From positions 372,001 through 436,000 of the forward strand of contig LNKV01000033.1 in NCBI GenBank assembly GCA_001465935.1: 64,000 nt of DNA. The letters are read 5' to 3'. The DNA comes from Clarireedia homoeocarpa. Lineage: Eukaryota > Ascomycota > Leotiomycetes > Helotiales > Rutstroemiaceae. This document shows positions 59,794-64,000 of this stretch, piece by piece (the stretch's first letter is position 1; each line of letters opens with the position of its first letter). The notes beneath the pieces are model-generated. The model searched no databases and had not been told where the DNA came from. It was given only the letters and a program-made list of their open reading frames with translations. Position numbers and translations under genes: made by a program.

Positions 59794-60713
59794 TTTCTAC
59801 AACGAACTTCGTGTAGCACCAGAGGAGCACCCAGTTTTACTTACTGAGGCCCCAATCAACCCCAAATCCAACAGAGAAAAGATGACCCAGATTGTCTTCG
59901 AGACCTTCAACGCCCCAGCATTCTATGTGTCCATTCAAGCCGTTCTGTCTCTGTACGCTTCCGGTCGTACCACTGGTATCGTTCTTGACTCCGGTGATGG
60001 AGTTACTCACGTCGTCCCAATTTACGAAGGTTTCTCTCTTCCTCACGCCATTGCCCGTGTCGACATGGCTGGTCGTGATTTGACCGATTACCTCATGAAG
60101 ATCTTGGCTGAGCGTGGTTACACTTTCTCCACCACGGCCGAGCGAGAAATTGTCCGTGATATCAAGGAGAAGCTTTGTTACGTTGCTCTTGACTTTGAGC
60201 AAGAAATCCAAACTGCCAGCCAATCTTCCAGCTTGGAGAAATCCTACGAACTTCCTGATGGACAAGTTATCACCATTGGTAACGAGCGTTTCCGTGCTCC
60301 GGAAGCTTTGTTCCAACCATCTGTCTTGGGTCTTGAGAGCGGTGGAATTCACGTCACCACCTTCAACTCTATCATGAAGTGTGATGTTGATGTTCGTAAA
60401 GATTTGTATGGTAACATCGTCATGGTAAGTTTTCTGCATCTGCAAGTTGGAAAATTGACATGAGCTCACATATTTTGCACAGTCTGGTGGAACCACCATG
60501 TACCCAGGTATCTCTGATCGTATGCAAAAGGAAATCACTGCTCTTGCCCCATCATCGATGAAGGTCAAGATCATTGCGCCACCGGAGCGAAAATACTCTG
60601 TCTGGATTGGTGGTTCTATTTTGGCATCTTTGTCCACTTTCCAACAGATGTGGATCTCAAAGCAAGAGTACGACGAGAGTGGACCTTCCATCGTTCACCG
60701 AAAGTGTTTCTAA
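59053..60713 (+). CDS. act1: Actin
   Basis: Six exons: 59053-59059, 59169-59199, 59359-59414, 59524-59554, 59653-60424 and 60483-60713, giving exactly 375 aa, the family's standard length. The spliced N-terminus reads [20 protein letters not shown], containing the phosphate-1 loop. [28 protein letters not shown], the phosphate-2 loop [13 protein letters not shown] and the C-terminal HRKCF are all intact. Five of the exons fall in the first 370 codons' 5' part, with a 7-nt first exon, as is usual for filamentous ascomycetes. It forms filaments for polarised growth, endocytosis and cytokinesis. A probable intron also lies just after the stop codon. Confidence 0.99.
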
Positions 60714-60714
60714 G

Positions 60715-60771
60715 GTATGTTTGAGACGGATGAAATTCCTTTTGGGATAAAAGCTAATCCGGCTGCTACAG
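60715..60771 (+). other. Probable 3' UTR intron of the actin gene
   Basis: Two bases after the actin stop begins GTATGT, with a GCTAAT branch-like site and CTACAG end, 57 nt long. Size and signals match the coding introns of this window. Confidence 0.5.
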
Positions 60772-62495
60772 CATCTCAAGATCGATTTGTGCTTACATCC
60801 CGAACTTCACGAATATGATCGAGAAGTTGATCTTCTCAAAACATCAACTCCCAATGTTTTGTTGATGATTGACAAAGTGTTAATCGGAAAAGTTCTGGTG
60901 GCGGTTGAGCGACTGGGTGGACTCTTTCAGAGAAACGGATGGGCTTAAATTATTCGATTATTTTGATCTTTTTAGCTGGCCTGTTTGCTTTGGGAGAGGG
61001 GGCAAGAAAGGATGATATTCATTCCATGTCGTTTATCAATCATACAAAGCTTTTATTTTATGTTACTTTTTTGATTTGTTTTTTTGATTGTGTGATTGTG
61101 TGATTATATGTGATGAAGTATATTGGATTTGAGGTATTTATTGTCCTTTACTCTGATATTACCTACCTACCTAGCTGAGTCTCTTTCATCTTCAGCCTTT
61201 TCCATCTTCAGTAGACATTACCTACCTCCCTACCTACCTACCTCCCTACCTACCTAGCTCAATCCTCTTCCCCTCTTCAGTCCTTTCCTTCCATCTTTCA
61301 GTTAGCTATTACCTCCCTACCTCCTACCTAACTCAATCCTCTTCCCCTCTTCAGTCCTTTCCTTTCCTTTCCTTTCCTTTCCTTTTCACCTTCAGTAGAT
61401 GGATTGATATTGATATTGATATTGATATTACTAACTTGGTCGTATATATGTATGTATGTATATGTATATGTATATGTATAAACTTCTATTCTATTCTACT
61501 TTTTAGACTTTAGACTTCTTAGTTTGGCTTATTATTTATTATCTTTTTCGGATGGATACTTTTTGTTTGTTTGTTTGTTTGTTTAATGGGTGGAGAGTGA
61601 GAGAGAGAGAGAGAGGGAGGGGGTGTGTGTTAGGGGATGGGTGGGTGGGTGTGAGATTTGGGATTTGAAGGAGTTGAGAATGTGTGAAGGGAGAGTGAGC
61701 GAGTAAGGGGTTGTGGTTATGGTTGTGGTTGTGGTTGTGGTTGTGGTTGTGGTTGTGGTTGTGGTTGTGGTTGTGGTTGTGGTTTTTCTGCTCTTTTTTT
61801 TTTTTTTTTTTTTAGGGGTTAGAAGGTTAGAAGGTTGTGGGTTGGAAGGGTGGAGGACTGGTTGGAGGATAGATTAGGTTTGGGGGGGGTGAGGGTCAAG
61901 GGTGAGGGGGAAGGGACAAGGGGGAAGGGTTGAGGGTTGGGTTGAGGAGCATAAAGTATAAAGTATAAAATATAAAGAACTTTTTTTAATTTTTTTAGAT
62001 TTATGTTGGTATTTGTATGGTTGTTTTAATTTTCCTGATAAATTAACTTATAGGTTATAGGTTAAAGATAAAGATAAAGATAAAGATAGGGGGATTCATG
62101 GCTGTGCTGTGCTGTGCTGTGCTGTGCTGTGCTGTGCTGTGCTGTGATGAGAGGAGAGGAGAGGAGAGGAGCACGGACAGTGGTAGTAGAAGTGGAAAAT
62201 ATGATAGATAGATGGGTGCGTGGATGGGTAGGTGTGTTTTTCCTGGTTGTTGGTATAGGAAAAAGGAGGGGGGTAGGTAGGTAGGTATACTTCTTTCTAA
62301 AGAAAAAGAAAAAAGAATTCTCTGCTAGATACTTGAATACAGTATAGTATGTATATGGGGGAACTTTGAGAAGTAATGAATCTTAGGCCTGTGAACATGT
62401 TTGATTTTGTACCTCCTCTTTCTCTTTCTCTTCCTCTCCCTCTTCTCCCTCCTCCTCCTCCTCGTCCTCCTCAACTAACTAACTTATAATAGCTA
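60772..62495. repeat. Simple-sequence-rich intergenic region
   Basis: Contains TACC and TTCC tetramers (about 61160-61385), a GGTTGT hexamer array (about 61709-61784), a T run (about 61795-61813), and a GTGCT pentamer array (about 62101-62146). Probable actin 3' region on the left. No gene supported. Confidence 0.6.
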
Positions 62496-63448
62496 TTAGC
62501 TCAAGCATGCTTCATACCTGGCCTGGCGTAAGATCTTATATGCTGAGGGATTATGCCATTCTAGTCCGTCTATTGCGTAATCTACGACGGAACCCCAGGT
62601 GTCGTCCAGATCTAGCATTTGCATGTTGTCTGCCTGGGTGATCTCGCATGATGCGGCGCTTATACGTGGAAATGGTGTTGCGGAAGTCGAGACTCGTGTG
62701 ACAGTGGCGTCGTTTCCGGTAGTGGTATGGTGTTCGTCAGTGCTGTCGCTGTCGTTGTAATTGTTGTGGAGAAGACCGACGATGAGTAAGCCGGTGTAGC
62801 CTGAGCGGGAAAGACTCGACACTTCATCGGCGAGTTTGCACACGATGGTATACTTATATACACAGTCGACGAACGCAAGGTAGACGATGGAGGAGAGTTG
62901 GTGCAGAGGCCATGACATTATGCTGGAGTGGGTGTGTGCGTCGGTTATGAAAGAGGAGATGGTGAGGGTGTCGAGTGAAGGGTGAATGTAGATTTGGGTG
63001 TTGCGAATGGGAAAGGGGTGATATTGGGTTAGGAAGATACGGCGGCTTTCGCGGGTGGTGGAGAGGAGAGCGGGGGGTGGGCGCCGGCGGGTGGTAAGGC
63101 GGGAGAAGTCTAGAGGGATTGGGGTGAGTATTTGGTGAGGTGAGGAGAGGGATAGAAGGGTTGGATGGTTGAGCTTGGAGAGGGGGGAGGCGCGAAGAAG
63201 AGAGGCAATGTGATTATAATCGACTTGAGCGGCGCTTCTTTGAACTACGAAGCTGCTACCTGGAAGTGATGAAAGAAGATGTAAGAGCAAAGTCACGTAC
63301 CGGCGGGAATGTCCAAGTATGGTTCTATAAGACGAGGTACTATTGCATAATGCCATACTACACATCGTAACTCGACTGGTAGATTGGGGAAGAGATGGAA
63401 GCTGGGTTGGGGGCCTTGGGCAGTCATAGAGCTGAGACTTGTCTCCAT
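62496..63448 (-). CDS. 2EXR-family protein
   Basis: Two exons: 63448-63301 and 63259-62496, with a 41-nt GTACGT...CCAG intron; 303 aa. The first exon, from ATG 63448, encodes FHLFPNLPVELRCVVWHYAI, the hallmark of the fungal 2EXR domain (an F-box-like LPxELRxxIW motif) at residues about 17-36. After the splice the domain continues (GSSFVVQRSAAQ, then ESRRIFLTQYHPFPIRNTQI and YIHPSLDTLTI, about 105-135). The unspliced minus-strand frame lacks the domain start and shows a false N-terminus. 2EXR proteins are abundant in filamentous fungi; their biochemical role is not established. No signal peptide or membrane span. The C-terminus beyond about 200 is variable. Start chosen because it gives the intact motif. 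Confidence 0.8.
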
Positions 63449-64000
63449 CGTGAATAGGACTGCTTCAACAATATATGCTAAATGTAGAGAAATAATGAGA
63501 ACCCCACTAGGTAAATCTCATTTTATATATCCAATCTCCAAAAATCTTAATGTGAAGTATTAACGTCAACGGCTGCCTTGGACGGCTGCCTTGGAGATGC
63601 ACAGAGTAAGGAGAGGCACAGCTTTTGAGCACTAGTCCAGAATGATGACCATGCATGAGTACTACGCTGTCAGGAATATGGAGAGTGTGGATTTGATCAA
63701 TACTTCGATCATTGTTGTATGAATTGCTATGACTGAGTCCTAACACTGGAGTCGACTTTGGTGGGCACGATTCAAGTGGCTGGCCTATCTTATAAAATCA
63801 CACCTCTTGTCAATTGTGCCGCACCGAACCTTTGAACTTACACCGGGGCTTCAATGTAATTCACGACTTCGAAACAAAATATATCCCCAGACTTTCGAGA
63901 GGTCCCAAACTATCTGCGAATGGCTCAGATCTATTCAGTACGGTGATGCGACTTCGAAAATATAGGCCATGTCCCGAAATCGATATGGCGGACTCGGGGA
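63449..64000. other. Right-edge intergenic region
   Basis: No gene seen; upstream region of the 2EXR gene. A short direct duplication, ACGGCTGCCTTGG, occurs at about 63567-63595. Confidence 0.4.

Noticed and set aside
59837..60691. 284-codon minus-strand frame
   Set aside because: Antisense to the conserved actin exons 5 and 6, spanning an actin intron; open because of actin codon bias.

Overview
The window looks like nuclear DNA of a filamentous ascomycete (Pezizomycotina). A helotialean / Sclerotiniaceae-type Leotiomycete is my best guess, by inference only. Support: short 45-140 nt introns with GTRNGT donors, a 375-aa actin in six exons, fungal-only families (DUF3684-like, 2EXR, PTH11/rhodopsin-like, SMI1/KNR4), dense microsatellites and transition-biased (RIP-like) repeat decay. 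There is no operon organisation, rRNA, tRNA or CRISPR array that I can see.

Layout. 0-2 kb: multi-exon PTH11/rhodopsin-like membrane protein gene on the minus strand, running off the left edge. 2.3-4 kb: decayed repeat zone with palindromes, an ORF with 24-bp repeats, and direct repeats differing only by transitions. 5-7 kb: a 59-aa small ORF and an acidic-protein gene broken by one in-frame TAA. 7.7-11.4 kb: two tandem nucleoside-hydrolase-like genes. 13.2-20.5 kb: an MMTAG2-like RS protein and a 1762-aa GHKL-ATPase (DUF3684-like) protein ending in a HExxH motif. 21.7-23.4 kb: a decayed cytochrome P450. 24.5 kb: URM1. 28.3-30.3 kb: a four-finger C2H2 factor. 30.3-38.3 kb: 8 kb without a convincing gene.

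38.3-49 kb is the gene-dense core: ER glucosidase I (GH63), the SNRNP27-like tri-snRNP protein, Elongator subunit ELP2, a CAF16-like ABC ATPase and Elongator subunit ELP5. Then come KNR4/SMI1 (50.3-52.1 kb), the Hsp70 exchange factor FES1 (56.1-56.8 kb), actin (59.1-60.7 kb) and a 2EXR-family gene (62.5-63.4 kb).

Functionally, URM1 (tRNA thiolation), ELP2 and ELP5 (Elongator) all serve the same wobble-uridine (mcm5s2U34) modification pathway and lie within 25 kb. The other genes are housekeeping or secretory functions. Several gene models (KNR4, 2EXR, URM1, ELP5, SNRNP27, the C2H2 factor, the rhodopsin-like gene) only appear after splicing; exon coordinates were derived by hand from splice sites and frame and are given in each entry.
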